Of a DNA stretch of 22,803 nucleotides, positions 14,275 to 22,106 are shown piece by piece. Every line of letters starts with the position of its first letter. The first letter of the stretch is position 1. The DNA comes from an uncultured Allobaculum sp. (GTDB lineage Bacteria; Bacillota_I; Bacilli_A; Erysipelotrichales; Erysipelotrichaceae), in the NCBI GenBank assembly GCA_910577085.1, contig CAJTLE010000035.1:1-22803 (forward strand), read 5' to 3'. The notes below the pieces were generated by a model. It ran no database searches. It saw only the letters and a program-made list of their open reading frames with translations, and was not told the origin of the DNA. The translations under genes and the position numbers were made by a program.

Positions 14275-15984
14275 ATGAAACAGAAAGTTCAGAAATTCGG
14301 GCGTTTCCTCTCCGCAATGGTTATGCCCTGCATCTCCGCGTTTATCGCCTGGGGATTAATCACCGCATTCTTTATTCCAGACGGCTGGCTGCCAAACGCA
14401 ACGCTGGCCCAGATCGTCGATCCAATGCAGCGGTACCTGCTGCCAATCCTGATCGCCTTCATGGGTGGTCACATGGTTGATGGCAACCGCGGTGGAATGG
14501 TTGGCGCGATTGCCGCAATCGGCGTGATCGCCGGTGCTGAACAGCCAATGTTCATCGGTGCCATGATTGCTGGTCCACTCGGTGGATGGTGCATCAAGAA
14601 AGTCGATGCCTGGCTCGACGGAAAAATCCCTAACGGATTTGAAATGCTCGTCAATAACTTCTCCGCTGGAATCCTCGGTTTCCTGCTGGCAATCCTTGGC
14701 TGCATGGTGATCGAACCTGTCTGCGTCGTTGCGACAAACGCAATGGCATCTGGGGTAACATGGCTGGTTAACCATGGTCTGTTATGGCTGACAAGTGTTC
14801 TGGTAGAACCTGCCAAAGTCCTCTTCTTAAACAACGCAATCAACCACGGTATCTTTACTCCACTTGGACTTGATCAGGTTGCAGAAACTGGAAAGTCGAT
14901 CTTCTTCTTAATCGAATCCAACCCTGGTCCTGGTCTTGGCCTGTTAGCTGCTTACTGGTTATTCGGTAAAGGCTCCGCAAAAGATTCTGCACCAAGTGCC
15001 ATGATCATTGAATTCTTCGGTGGAATTCATGAACTGTACTTCCCCTTCGTCTTAATGAATCCAATCACGATCTTAGGTCTGATCGCTGGTGGATGCACAG
15101 GCGTTATCCTCAACAGCCTGCTGGGCGGTGGTCTGGTCTCCGCTGCTTCTCCTGGATCGATTATCGCAATCCTGAGTATGTGTGCTCCTGGAAGCTACTT
15201 CGCAGTAATCGTTTCGATCTTAGGTGCTGCCGCTGTTTCCTTCGGTGTGAACTGTGTTCTGTTAAAAGCCTTTGGTAAAGAGGGCGACATGGAAAAAGCT
15301 TCCAAAGACGTTCAGAACTCCAAATCGAAATCAAAAGGTCAGGCGGTTCCTGCTCCAGTTGCGGCCGGCGCTGCAATCAAACCATCCTTCACAGTTGCCT
15401 TTGCCTGCGATGCTGGCATGGGATCCTCCGCAATGGGCGCTGCTGCGGTAACGAAAAAATTAAAAGCTGCGGGTCTGGATATCAACGTTCCACACTACGC
15501 AATTAACGATTTACCAGAAGTTGACTACATCATTACGCACGAAAGCTTAGTAGACCGCGCAAAAGAAAAAGTACCAGGCGCAAAAATCTTCCCAGTGACC
15601 AACTTCATGGGTGGTACTGAATACGATGGAATCGTCGCTGACCTTTGCAACGCTGCCAAAGGAAACGCCGCTTCCAGTGAACCAAAAGCTGTAGAAGCTG
15701 CTCCTAAAAAGAAAAACTTTACCGCTGCCTTTGCCTGCGATGCCGGCATGGGATCCTCCGCAATGGGTGCGGCCGTCATGACTAAAAAGTTCAAAGCTGC
15801 AGGCGTAGAGATCAGTGTTCCACATTATGCAATTAACGACTTACCAGATGTTGATTACGTCATTACCCACGAAAGCTTAGTGGATCGGGCCAGAGAAAAA
15901 GTACCAAACGCCAAAATCTTCCCAATCACAAACTTCATGGGCGGTCCTGAGTATGACGCAATCGTCAAGGAAGTGCTCGGGTGA
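14275..15984 (+). CDS. mtlA: Mannitol-type PTS permease EIICBB with tandem EIIB domains
   Basis: The start at 14275 follows AAAGGAAG; two upstream in-frame starts overlap the promoter. The 569-residue protein has a membrane EIIC domain (1 to about 335) with the mannitol-family signature GGIHELYFPFVLMNP (249-263). A Lys/Ser linker leads to EIIB copy 1 (371-459, phosphorylated C378), then a Pro/Ala linker and EIIB copy 2 (481-569, C488), each with FACDAGMGSSAMGA. E. coli MtlA has one EIIB followed by EIIA; here EIIA is a separate protein (mtlF) and EIIB is doubled. It imports a hexitol, most likely mannitol, and releases it as the 1-phosphate. mtlR overlaps its stop by 4 bp. The doubled EIIB is odd; the substrate is inferred from the EIIC signature only. 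Confidence 0.93.
   Translation: MKQKVQKFGRFLSAMVMPCISAFIAWGLITAFFIPDGWLPNATLAQIVDPMQRYLLPILIAFMGGHMVDGNRGGMVGAIAAIGVIAGAEQPMFIGAMIAGPLGGWCIKKVDAWLDGKIPNGFEMLVNNFSAGILGFLLAILGCMVIEPVCVVATNAMASGVTWLVNHGLLWLTSVLVEPAKVLFLNNAINHGIFTPLGLDQVAETGKSIFFLIESNPGPGLGLLAAYWLFGKGSAKDSAPSAMIIEFFGGIHELYFPFVLMNPITILGLIAGGCTGVILNSLLGGGLVSAASPGSIIAILSMCAPGSYFAVIVSILGAAAVSFGVNCVLLKAFGKEGDMEKASKDVQNSKSKSKGQAVPAPVAAGAAIKPSFTVAFACDAGMGSSAMGAAAVTKKLKAAGLDINVPHYAINDLPEVDYIITHESLVDRAKEKVPGAKIFPVTNFMGGTEYDGIVADLCNAAKGNAASSEPKAVEAAPKKKNFTAAFACDAGMGSSAMGAAVMTKKFKAAGVEISVPHYAINDLPDVDYVITHESLVDRAREKVPNAKIFPITNFMGGPEYDAIVKEVLG
15385..15981 (+). repeat. Tandem duplication of the EIIB coding region
   Basis: Segments 15385-15651 and 15715-15981 encode 89-residue EIIB domains identical at 69 positions by my count. 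The DNA around the phosphocysteines is nearly identical, including TGGCATGGGATCCTCCGCAA in both. Confidence 0.9.
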
Positions 15985-18026
15985 TTGAATTTTCCGATCG
16001 CGTCCGCCGAATTCTGAGAGTTTTACTGGAACAACCGGACCAATATCTGAGCATGGAAACACTGGCTGAAAAAATCCAGGTTTCCCGCCGGACAATCTTC
16101 CGTGAACTCGATGGTCTTGATGAGCTGCTTGCCCCGCTAGGTGTGCAGCTTGTCTCCAGACCTGGAAAAGGCATCCGCCTGGAAGGGGATGATGAAAGTC
16201 GTGCCCGACTGTTTGAGAGTCTGTCAGGCACGAGTCATCAGGCCTCCAGTAAAGAGGATCGCCGAAGACTGTTGCTTTACGATCTGCTTTCCAGACCGGA
16301 AGGAACAAAACTGAGTGTCCGGGCCTATCGATTCCAGGTTTCGGAAGCCACCGTCTCCAATGACCTTGAAGCTTTACGCCCCTGGCTGGCCCGCTTTAAC
16401 CTGCAGGCCGGCCGGAGCGGCAGGCTTTCGGGAAGCGAAAAAGATATTCGAAGGGCGATGAGTGAGTTGATTCATGAATCTATTGAACCGGCTCCAATCG
16501 AGTATCTCAACGCGCAGAGCCTGTTTGACGATCTGTTTCAGACCGCTCAGGAAACAGGCATTATGAAACTTCTCAACCAGCGCATCCTTCATGAAGTGCT
16601 GGAAACCTTCGAAGAACACCAGGAAGAACTGCAGCTGAACCGTTATGAACAGACTTCCTACATTTCACTGATCATTCATCTGGTGATTGCCATTGAACGA
16701 ATCGAAAAGGACGAAGCGATTCTTGGTGAAGTCGATCAGAGTCTGGATCTGACGGAAGCTAAAAAACTGGCCGGTGTTCTTGAAGAAAGCTTTGATCTGA
16801 AATTCCCACCTGCTGAAATCGGCTTTATTGCCCTGCATCTTGAAGGGGCAAGACGAAGTTCACTTGCCGTTCCCGGCAAAAATGAAAAATCGGACGACAA
16901 AGAAGATGACTTTCTTCTTCAGACGGCCCGCAAGATTTGCGCCGCTTATGGTGAACCACTTGGGTCGCTGCTCAGCTCTGACAGCCAGTACATGCAAGGA
17001 CTGGTTGCTCACCTGGAACCAACCCTGGTCCGCCTGAAAGCAGGCATTCCGATTCACAACCCGCTGCTCAACCGGCTCAGACAGGATTATCAAGATCTGT
17101 TTGAAAGAAGCCGAACCGCCGCAAAAGTACTTGAACCCTATGCCTTCACAACGATTTCCGAAGATGAAATCGGCTTTCTGACCATTCATGCTGGAGCTGC
17201 CGTGGAAAGGCTGGCTCAGCGCAACAAACAGCGTAAAGTTCCAACCGGTGTTCTTTGTGCATCAGGCATTGGAACCAGCGCGATGATGAAAGCCAGACTG
17301 GAACGAACCTTCCCCGATCGAATGGTGATCCAGACACTGAGTTTCAGCCAGCTTGACGATCTGCCGGATCTTTCCTTATTGATCAGCAGCTATCCTTTAA
17401 CAGATATGACGATTCCAGTCGTACAGGTCTCCCCGATGCTGACCAGCCAGGACCTCAATGCCGTTGAACAGATGCTCGATCTGATCAGTCAAAAACCGGT
17501 TGTTCCCAAAAAAGAAGGACGCGAAAACTTCCGGTCCCGCATGAAAGAAACGGCCAGATGGTCACAGGATTGTCTGGAAATCGAAGAAAGTTTTGCCATG
17601 ATCCCAGTCAGATCCGATTCAACGATTGCGGATCTGATCGAACAGGCCGCAAACCATTCCCGCTCCCAAAACGATCTTGTTGCCCAGGCTTTGCAGCGAC
17701 GGGAAAGTCTTGGCTCAGTCATCAGTCATGACGAAGGCTTTGGTCTGCTGCATGCCAGTGCAGCGGGGCTTGATGGCCTGGAATATTTCGTCCTCATTCC
17801 TGATGGCGAAACCTTTATCAGCCCTGAACTTGAAGACATTACCTTCATGGCCGTCTCCTTAATGCCAGATACCGCAACGACGCTTGATCGAGAAGTCCTG
17901 TCGGCTTTAAACAGCGGTCTGGTCACCAATGAAGACTGGCTGGAAGCATTAAAAACCCATCATTCAAGCCGGGCAGTCAGCCTGCTTGAAGAACTGCTGG
18001 AAACCGTCAGCCCGGCTAACCGCTGA
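15981..18026 (+). CDS. mtlR: PRD-containing transcriptional activator of the mannitol operon
   Basis: The GTG start at 15981 overlaps the mtlA stop (GTGA) and follows AAGGAAG, so translation is coupled. The 681 residues carry, in order: HTH 1 (LAEKIQVSRRTIFRELDGL, 28-46), HTH 2 (RAYRFQVSEATVSNDLEAL, 114-132), PRD1 (about 170-292; H233, H286), PRD2 (about 305-412; H344, H359, H403), an EIIB-like domain (about 421-505) with C426 in GVLCASGIGTS, and an EIIA-like domain (about 530-680) with H591 in GLLHAS. This is the full MtlR layout, close to 690 residues in Bacillus. In that family PRD2 phosphorylation by HPr activates, while EIIB-like phosphorylation by EIIA inactivates, so the operon turns on when substrate drains phosphate. 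The phospho-sites are conserved here, so the same logic is inferred. It probably binds the half-sites at 14124-14199. Confidence 0.93.
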   Translation: MIEFSDRVRRILRVLLEQPDQYLSMETLAEKIQVSRRTIFRELDGLDELLAPLGVQLVSRPGKGIRLEGDDESRARLFESLSGTSHQASSKEDRRRLLLYDLLSRPEGTKLSVRAYRFQVSEATVSNDLEALRPWLARFNLQAGRSGRLSGSEKDIRRAMSELIHESIEPAPIEYLNAQSLFDDLFQTAQETGIMKLLNQRILHEVLETFEEHQEELQLNRYEQTSYISLIIHLVIAIERIEKDEAILGEVDQSLDLTEAKKLAGVLEESFDLKFPPAEIGFIALHLEGARRSSLAVPGKNEKSDDKEDDFLLQTARKICAAYGEPLGSLLSSDSQYMQGLVAHLEPTLVRLKAGIPIHNPLLNRLRQDYQDLFERSRTAAKVLEPYAFTTISEDEIGFLTIHAGAAVERLAQRNKQRKVPTGVLCASGIGTSAMMKARLERTFPDRMVIQTLSFSQLDDLPDLSLLISSYPLTDMTIPVVQVSPMLTSQDLNAVEQMLDLISQKPVVPKKEGRENFRSRMKETARWSQDCLEIEESFAMIPVRSDSTIADLIEQAANHSRSQNDLVAQALQRRESLGSVISHDEGFGLLHASAAGLDGLEYFVLIPDGETFISPELEDITFMAVSLMPDTATTLDREVLSALNSGLVTNEDWLEALKTHHSSRAVSLLEELLETVSPANR

Positions 18027-18047
18027 GTCTGACGCTTACTCTTCAGA

Positions 18048-18144
18048 GCATAAAAATAGAAACGCATAGAAAATAGAAACTCCAAAAAATCAATCGCATA
18101 AAAAATAGATTCAAAACAACTCAGACAAGCATAAAAAATAGACC
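18048..18144 (+). repeat. A-rich tandem repeat of about 16 nt between mtlR and mtlF
   Basis: Clear copies of GCATAAAAAATAGA begin at 18048, 18064, 18096 and 18129, with degenerate copies filling the gaps near 18081 and 18113, giving a period of 15-17 nt. It occupies much of the 203-bp gap before mtlF. No strong promoter or terminator is seen in the gap. An unstructured A-rich leader that aids ribosome loading on mtlF is one possibility. Confidence 0.6.
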
Positions 18145-18229
18145 CCGGGCTTTCATTTAAAAGCTTTGATCAGAACGATAAACAGAAAACGATATACAAA
18201 AACGACGAACAGAAAGAGAGAAAAACACC

Positions 18230-18688
18230 ATGGCATTCTTCAACCGCAAAAAGAAAAACGAAACTCCAAAAGTCCTCGATGCTAAAAATATCCGCACTGG
18301 ATGCAAAGCTGCTAACTCTGATGAGGCCATCCGTTCTGTAGGAAAAATGCTGCTGGATGGCGGCTACATCACTGAAGGATACATCGACGGCATGATTAAC
18401 CGTGACCACGATCTGACGACCTATATCGGCAACGATATCGCCATTCCTCATGGTGAATATGAAGTCAAAGATTGTGTTCTCAATACTGGCCTTGCTGTTC
18501 AGATCTACCCAGACGGCATCGAATGGGGCGGTGGAAGAGCCCGTATCGTAATCGGGATTGCAGCTTCCACTGAAGATCATGTCACCATCCTCCAGAACAT
18601 TGCTGAAAAACTCGGTGACATGGAAATGGTTGAAACCGTTGTAAACTCCAATCCAAAGAAAATCTGCGAAATCCTGACCGTTGCCTAG
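18230..18688 (+). CDS. mtlF: Mannitol-type PTS EIIA component
   Basis: The 152-residue cytoplasmic protein matches EIIA-Mtl throughout: TTYIGNDIAIPHGEYEVKD with phosphorylated H74, LNTGLAVQIYPDGIEWGGG, and the typical RIVIGIAASTEDHVTILQNI. It accepts phosphate from HPr and passes it to the EIIB domains of MtlA; in MtlR systems it also phosphorylates the regulator. The first nine residues (AFFNRKKKN) are a basic extension. Only AGAGAG precedes the start, a weak ribosome site for a PTS gene. The order mtlA-mtlR-mtlF agrees with Firmicute mannitol operons. Confidence 0.95.
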   Translation: MAFFNRKKKNETPKVLDAKNIRTGCKAANSDEAIRSVGKMLLDGGYITEGYIDGMINRDHDLTTYIGNDIAIPHGEYEVKDCVLNTGLAVQIYPDGIEWGGGRARIVIGIAASTEDHVTILQNIAEKLGDMEMVETVVNSNPKKICEILTVA

Positions 18689-18741
18689 TCTCGACTCAGA
18701 CAAAACCGCTGCCCGTAGACAGTCCAAACCATATGCTTTCA

Positions 18742-18787
18742 ACTCCTGTTGGATCAGGTGGGACCATTCCACCTGGTCCGAAGGAGT
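18742..18787 (+). other. Stable intercistronic hairpin between mtlF and the dehydrogenase gene
   Basis: GGATCAGGTGG (18751-18761) pairs with CCACCTGGTCC (18769-18779), one G-U plus a further G-U at the loop, and ACTCC/GGAGT (18742-18746, 18783-18787) closes an outer stem. What follows is A-rich, not T-rich, so this is not a terminator. It could protect upstream mRNA or mark a processing site that sets relative expression within the operon. Confidence 0.65.
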
Positions 18788-18896
18788 AAAAGAAAAATTA
18801 GCATCATCCAAGTACTCAAAACAAGTGCTCAAAAACATGAAATTCATTCTGATGTATAGATAGAGATAAAAAAATAGAGATATAGAAGGAGAAACT

Positions 18897-20153
18897 ATGA
18901 AAACTAGAGCAGTCCGTCTGTATGGCGTTGATGATATCCGCCTCGACGAAATCGAATTACCAGAAATCCAGGATGACGAAATCCTTGTCAAAGTTGTTTC
19001 TGATTCCATCTGCATGTCCACATGGAAAACGGTGAAACAGGGTGCAAAACATAAACGAGTTCCAAACGATGTTTATGATCATCCAGTCATCATCGGTCAT
19101 GAATTTGCAGGCGACATCGTGAAAGTCGGCAAAAAATGGCAGGATCAATTCAAACCAGGTCAGAAATTTGCTCAGCAGCCAGCAATCCCAGGCCAGATGG
19201 AATCCCCAGGATATTCCTATCAGTACTGCGGCGGCGACACGGAATACTGCATCTTCCCAAATCACATCATCGAAGCCGGATGCCTCTGGACATTTGATGG
19301 CGATGCATACTTCGCATCCAGCGTAGCGGAACCTGTTTCCTGCTGCATCGGCGGCTACCACACCAACTACCATACCGTTCCTGGTACTTACCAGCATGTT
19401 ATGGGTACAAAAGAAGGCGGCAACATCATTATCCTTGGTGGATGCGGTCCAATGGGTCTGGGCGCCATCTCCTATGGTCTGACTTTCGAAAACAAACCAA
19501 AACGGATTGTTGTGACTGAAATTTCTGATGAACGTATCAATAGAGCACGTGAAGTCATCTCCGAAGAAGAAGCAAAAGAACACGGCGTTGAACTGATCTA
19601 TGTCAACACCGCAAACATGGAAGACCAGAGAGAAGAACTGATGGCCTTAACCGATGGTCATGGTTACGATGATGTCTTCGTTTACATTCCAAACGAAGGG
19701 GTCTGCGAACTGGGCAACTCCATCATGGCTTACGATGGCTGCATGAACTTATTTGCGGGACCATCTAACCCACAGTTCTCCGCTAAGATCAACCTGTATG
19801 ATTCCCACTACTCCAGAAGTAAAGTCATTGGCTCTACTGGCGGAACCATCGATGATATGAAAGAAGCTATCGATAAAAACGCTGCTGGCCTGATCAATTC
19901 CGCAGTTATGGTGACTCACGTTGGTGGTCTGGATTCCGTTGTTGAAACCACAAAGAATCTGCCAAACGTTCCAGGCGGCAAAAAATTGGTTTACACCCAC
20001 ATCAACATGCCAATGACCGCAATTGATGATTTCGGTAAACTTGGCGAAACCGATCCATTCTTCAAAGAACTGGATGAAGTCTGCAAGAAAAACAAAGGAC
20101 TCTGGTCTGCTGAAGCTGAAAAAATGCTTCTCAAACACTTCAACGCAGACTAA
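18897..20153 (+). CDS. SorE-like zinc-dependent (MDR) sugar-phosphate dehydrogenase
   Basis: The 418-residue protein is a medium-chain dehydrogenase closest in memory to L-sorbose-1-phosphate reductase (SorE), as shown by TRAVRLYGVDDIRLDEIELP, VVSDSICMSTWK, PVIIGHEFAG and the C-terminal DPFFKELDEVCKKNKGLWS. Catalytic zinc ligands are C39, H68 with E69, and E145 (VAEPVSC); the four-Cys structural zinc lobe of classical alcohol dehydrogenases is missing, as in SorE. The NAD(P) fold has IILGGCGPMGLGAIS (178-192). AGAAGGAGA lies 4 nt before the ATG. In mannitol operons this place normally holds mtlD, an unrelated long-chain dehydrogenase. The likely role is interconverting hexitol phosphate and ketose phosphate for the imported sugar, perhaps mannitol-1-phosphate to fructose-6-phosphate. 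If instead it truly acts as SorE, the PTS may carry another sugar. Confidence 0.88.
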   Translation: MKTRAVRLYGVDDIRLDEIELPEIQDDEILVKVVSDSICMSTWKTVKQGAKHKRVPNDVYDHPVIIGHEFAGDIVKVGKKWQDQFKPGQKFAQQPAIPGQMESPGYSYQYCGGDTEYCIFPNHIIEAGCLWTFDGDAYFASSVAEPVSCCIGGYHTNYHTVPGTYQHVMGTKEGGNIIILGGCGPMGLGAISYGLTFENKPKRIVVTEISDERINRAREVISEEEAKEHGVELIYVNTANMEDQREELMALTDGHGYDDVFVYIPNEGVCELGNSIMAYDGCMNLFAGPSNPQFSAKINLYDSHYSRSKVIGSTGGTIDDMKEAIDKNAAGLINSAVMVTHVGGLDSVVETTKNLPNVPGGKKLVYTHINMPMTAIDDFGKLGETDPFFKELDEVCKKNKGLWSAEAEKMLLKHFNAD

Positions 20154-20316
20154 GATAGAATAAACTTGAATGAATTTGACTGATCCTGATGATCAGAAAT
20201 TCCCACCTTCAAAATCATTCAGAAAAAATATTTTCTTCACAAAGAACACCTGATCTGATTTCCCCAGTCTCTTCAGGTTAACCGATAGATTCGTACCAAG
20301 TCAGTTTTGTCAAATG

Positions 20317-20340
20317 CCCGTCTTCCCCAGACGGGTTTTT
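20317..20340 (+). terminator. Terminator of the mannitol operon
   Basis: CCCGTCT/AGACGGG, 7 bp with loop TCCCC, is followed by TTTTT. It lies 163 nt after the dehydrogenase stop. Confidence 0.85.
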
Positions 20341-20471
20341 GATTTTTGGCGGGGTGAATAATTGTATGTCGGATATATTCGGACATCTGTCGAAAGAAAA
20401 AGGGAATGTTGAAAATAGTGATAAAAATTCCATGCGAAATCGGGAAAAGTGAAGAATCCAAAACCGGTTTT

Positions 20472-20500
20472 CTGACAATGATTGTAAAAATCGCTATCAT
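20472..20500 (+). promoter_or_regulatory. Promoter of the 270-residue orphan gene
   Basis: CTGACA (20472-20477), 17-nt spacer, TATCAT (20495-20500); the predicted leader is about 165 nt. Spacer and boxes resemble those at 22078-22106 (22 of 29 positions). The rest of 20341-20670 holds AAAATAG-type A-rich motifs and no convincing gene. Confidence 0.6.
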
Positions 20501-20670
20501 TAGAAATAGAGGAAAAAGAATATTTTCACAAAATAGAAATGTCGCGATATGGACAGAACCATGCATAACTGTCAGTCCTCTTTGAAAATAGCAAGCGCAG
20601 AAAATAGAATTTTGCGATTCGAAAAAGAGAGGAAAAAGCGACGTGAAAGAAAAGGGACAGTGTAGACAAG

Positions 20671-21483
20671 ATGACGGATGGCAGCCGCGGCAATCGGTAT
20701 GTCGCATTGAAAATCTTTCTCGATCTGAACTCGGGAAAAATGGATACAGGGGATGCCTTCTACTTTCCAGACTGGAAAGCGGCATCTGTTTTCTTCAAAT
20801 CCAATCAGGATGCAATTTTAACCAATCAGATCATGCAGGATAAATTGGAGGGAGCGCTCGAATTTGAATCCAGTAAGTATGTCCTCAAAGATCCAGATTC
20901 AATTCAGTGTGCCAGACCGGAAAATCTCAATCCGGATTCATTCAACAGTTATGGAGTCGTCATGCGCTTTAATGAGACGCTTTTGATGAATCTGCTCATT
21001 CCCTTTGATGCACGCTTTGAAAAACCGTTTTATCTGACGATTTATCAGCGCCTGGGCCATACCGTCAGACATGAGCAGGCTTATGTCTTGATGGAGCAGC
21101 CAATTCTTTCAATTTTCCACACCTACAGAGATGCCTACAAACAGGTGGAAGCTCACTATCGAAGCTATGTCCATGACTGGTTTGTGGATCTCGAAGAAGC
21201 GGATAAAAAGGTCGTTTTCAGCGCTCAGGGCCTTTACTATAAGCCGGATGGTCCTTATGAAACGTTCATTCTGGCCAGCATCCACCGCATTGATCCTTCA
21301 ATGCCTTCCTTCGGACTGGATAAAAGACCGCTCAACTTCTTTGTGGCCATGGAAGGAACCCATGCTGAAAAGTTCATGAACTGGAATCCAATGCCGGATC
21401 AGAATTTAGAAGATTCAGAAGATACATTAGAACTGCCCAGTGACTTTATGGATGAAATTCCCAGTGATGGCTATCTGCACTGA
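20671..21483 (+). CDS. Unrecognised 270-residue soluble protein
   Basis: I do not recognise this family. The sequence is consistently protein-like, with no signal peptide or membrane helix, rich in aromatic residues and Asp/Glu, and ending in an acidic tail (about 240-265). An N-terminal part (VALKIFLDLNSGKMDTGDAF) looks like a short beta unit; the middle (YLTIYQRLGHTVRHEQAYVL and the following helix) and the later VVFSAQGLYYKPDGPYETFI look like an alpha/beta domain. The ATG at 20671 has a poor ribosome site (AAAGGGA is about 14 nt away), so the start is uncertain; no better in-frame start was found. It has its own promoter (20472-20500) after the operon terminator, so it is not part of the mannitol unit. 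Confidence 0.75.
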   Translation: MTDGSRGNRYVALKIFLDLNSGKMDTGDAFYFPDWKAASVFFKSNQDAILTNQIMQDKLEGALEFESSKYVLKDPDSIQCARPENLNPDSFNSYGVVMRFNETLLMNLLIPFDARFEKPFYLTIYQRLGHTVRHEQAYVLMEQPILSIFHTYRDAYKQVEAHYRSYVHDWFVDLEEADKKVVFSAQGLYYKPDGPYETFILASIHRIDPSMPSFGLDKRPLNFFVAMEGTHAEKFMNWNPMPDQNLEDSEDTLELPSDFMDEIPSDGYLH

Positions 21484-21624
21484 ACAAGCCGTCGCCCCAC
21501 ATGGGATTTAAGCTGGAATTCAATCATCTGAAAAGGATAAAAAAGGATCTCTGGTCATATCAAGAAAGATCATCTCAAAACGAGAAGATTCATTCCTGAA
21601 GACAAAAGTAACTCTCAAAAAGAC

Positions 21625-21742
21625 CAGCTCGGTCCCAGACCGAAATACAGCTGAGGGATTGAAGACAATCCCCGAAATCTGAATCAAAAACGCGAAATTG
21701 AGGACGTCCATTTGCCTGATAGCGGCTGTGGACGTCTTTTTT
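21625..21742 (+). other. Three-hairpin non-coding segment ending in a terminator
   Basis: Stem 1: CAGCT/AGCTG (21625-21629, 21649-21653) encloses a small hairpin CGGTC/GACCG. Stem 2: GGGATTG/CAATCCC around AAGA (21655-21672). Stem 3 is the terminator at 21703-21742. The succession could be a small RNA, a structured 3' UTR of the 270-residue gene, or an attenuator. I saw no clear promoter just upstream, which favours a 3' UTR. Confidence 0.4.
21703..21742 (+). terminator. Intrinsic terminator
   Basis: GACGTCCA/TGGACGTC, 8 bp (21703-21710 with 21729-21736), with an 18-nt loop that can pair further (GCC/GGC), followed by six T. It is 220 nt after the 270-residue gene. Confidence 0.75.
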
Positions 21743-21874
21743 GGTGGCCGAATTGGTGGTTGAAAAAGAAAAGTCAACTGGCAGCAGAAGGACTTGAGAC
21801 AGAGACATGACGGGCGTTTCAGCCCAAGATTTACATCCCAAAACTACTGTACTGAACCTGAAAATCTGACAGGA

Positions 21875-21931
21875 ATCCAGAAAATAGATTTGATTGTGAT
21901 CCAGAAAATCAGTCTACAGAGATCCAGAAAA
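21875..21931 (+). repeat. Three spaced copies of ATCCAGAAAA
   Basis: Copies begin at 21875, 21899 and 21922, spaced 24 and 23 bp, with a weaker relative (ACCTGAAAAT) near 21857. They lie in the 21484-22212 gap, about 150 bp before the hydrolase promoter. Regular spacing near two helical turns would put a DNA-binding protein on one face. Confidence 0.5.
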
Positions 21932-22048
21932 AAGACAGAAGAGAAGGGAGCAGAAGCTGTGCTCAGTTCGGATCCAGACCCATCTTCCAGAAAGCCATGG
22001 GAAAAAAGAATTTACTTAATTTCTATTTCTTCAGCAAATTAATCGTAA

Positions 22049-22106
22049 AATTAAGCTTAAAATGCTTAATTATTCTGTTGACGCTGATTTTTGAAATCGC
22101 TATCCT
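22049..22106 (+). promoter_or_regulatory. Promoter of the hydrolase gene with an upstream inverted repeat
   Basis: TTGACG (22078-22083), 17-nt spacer and TATCCT (22101-22106) form a good promoter. AATTAAGC-7 nt-GCTTAATT (22049-22071), an 8-bp inverted repeat, ends 6 bp before the -35 and is a candidate activator site. The leader to the ATG is about 100 nt. Confidence 0.65.

Noticed and set aside
18742..18787. Intrinsic terminator within the mtl operon
   Set aside because: The hairpin is followed by A-rich sequence with no T-tract.
18170..19021. 283-codon minus-strand frame opposite mtlF
   Set aside because: It overlaps a clear EIIA gene, spans the intergenic hairpin, and its product shows no recognisable motif; it is a shadow of the plus-strand codon bias.
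20273..20785. 170-codon minus-strand frame over the operon terminator and the next promoter
   Set aside because: It covers an intrinsic terminator and the start of a plus-strand gene and has low-complexity Phe/Ser-rich content without motifs.
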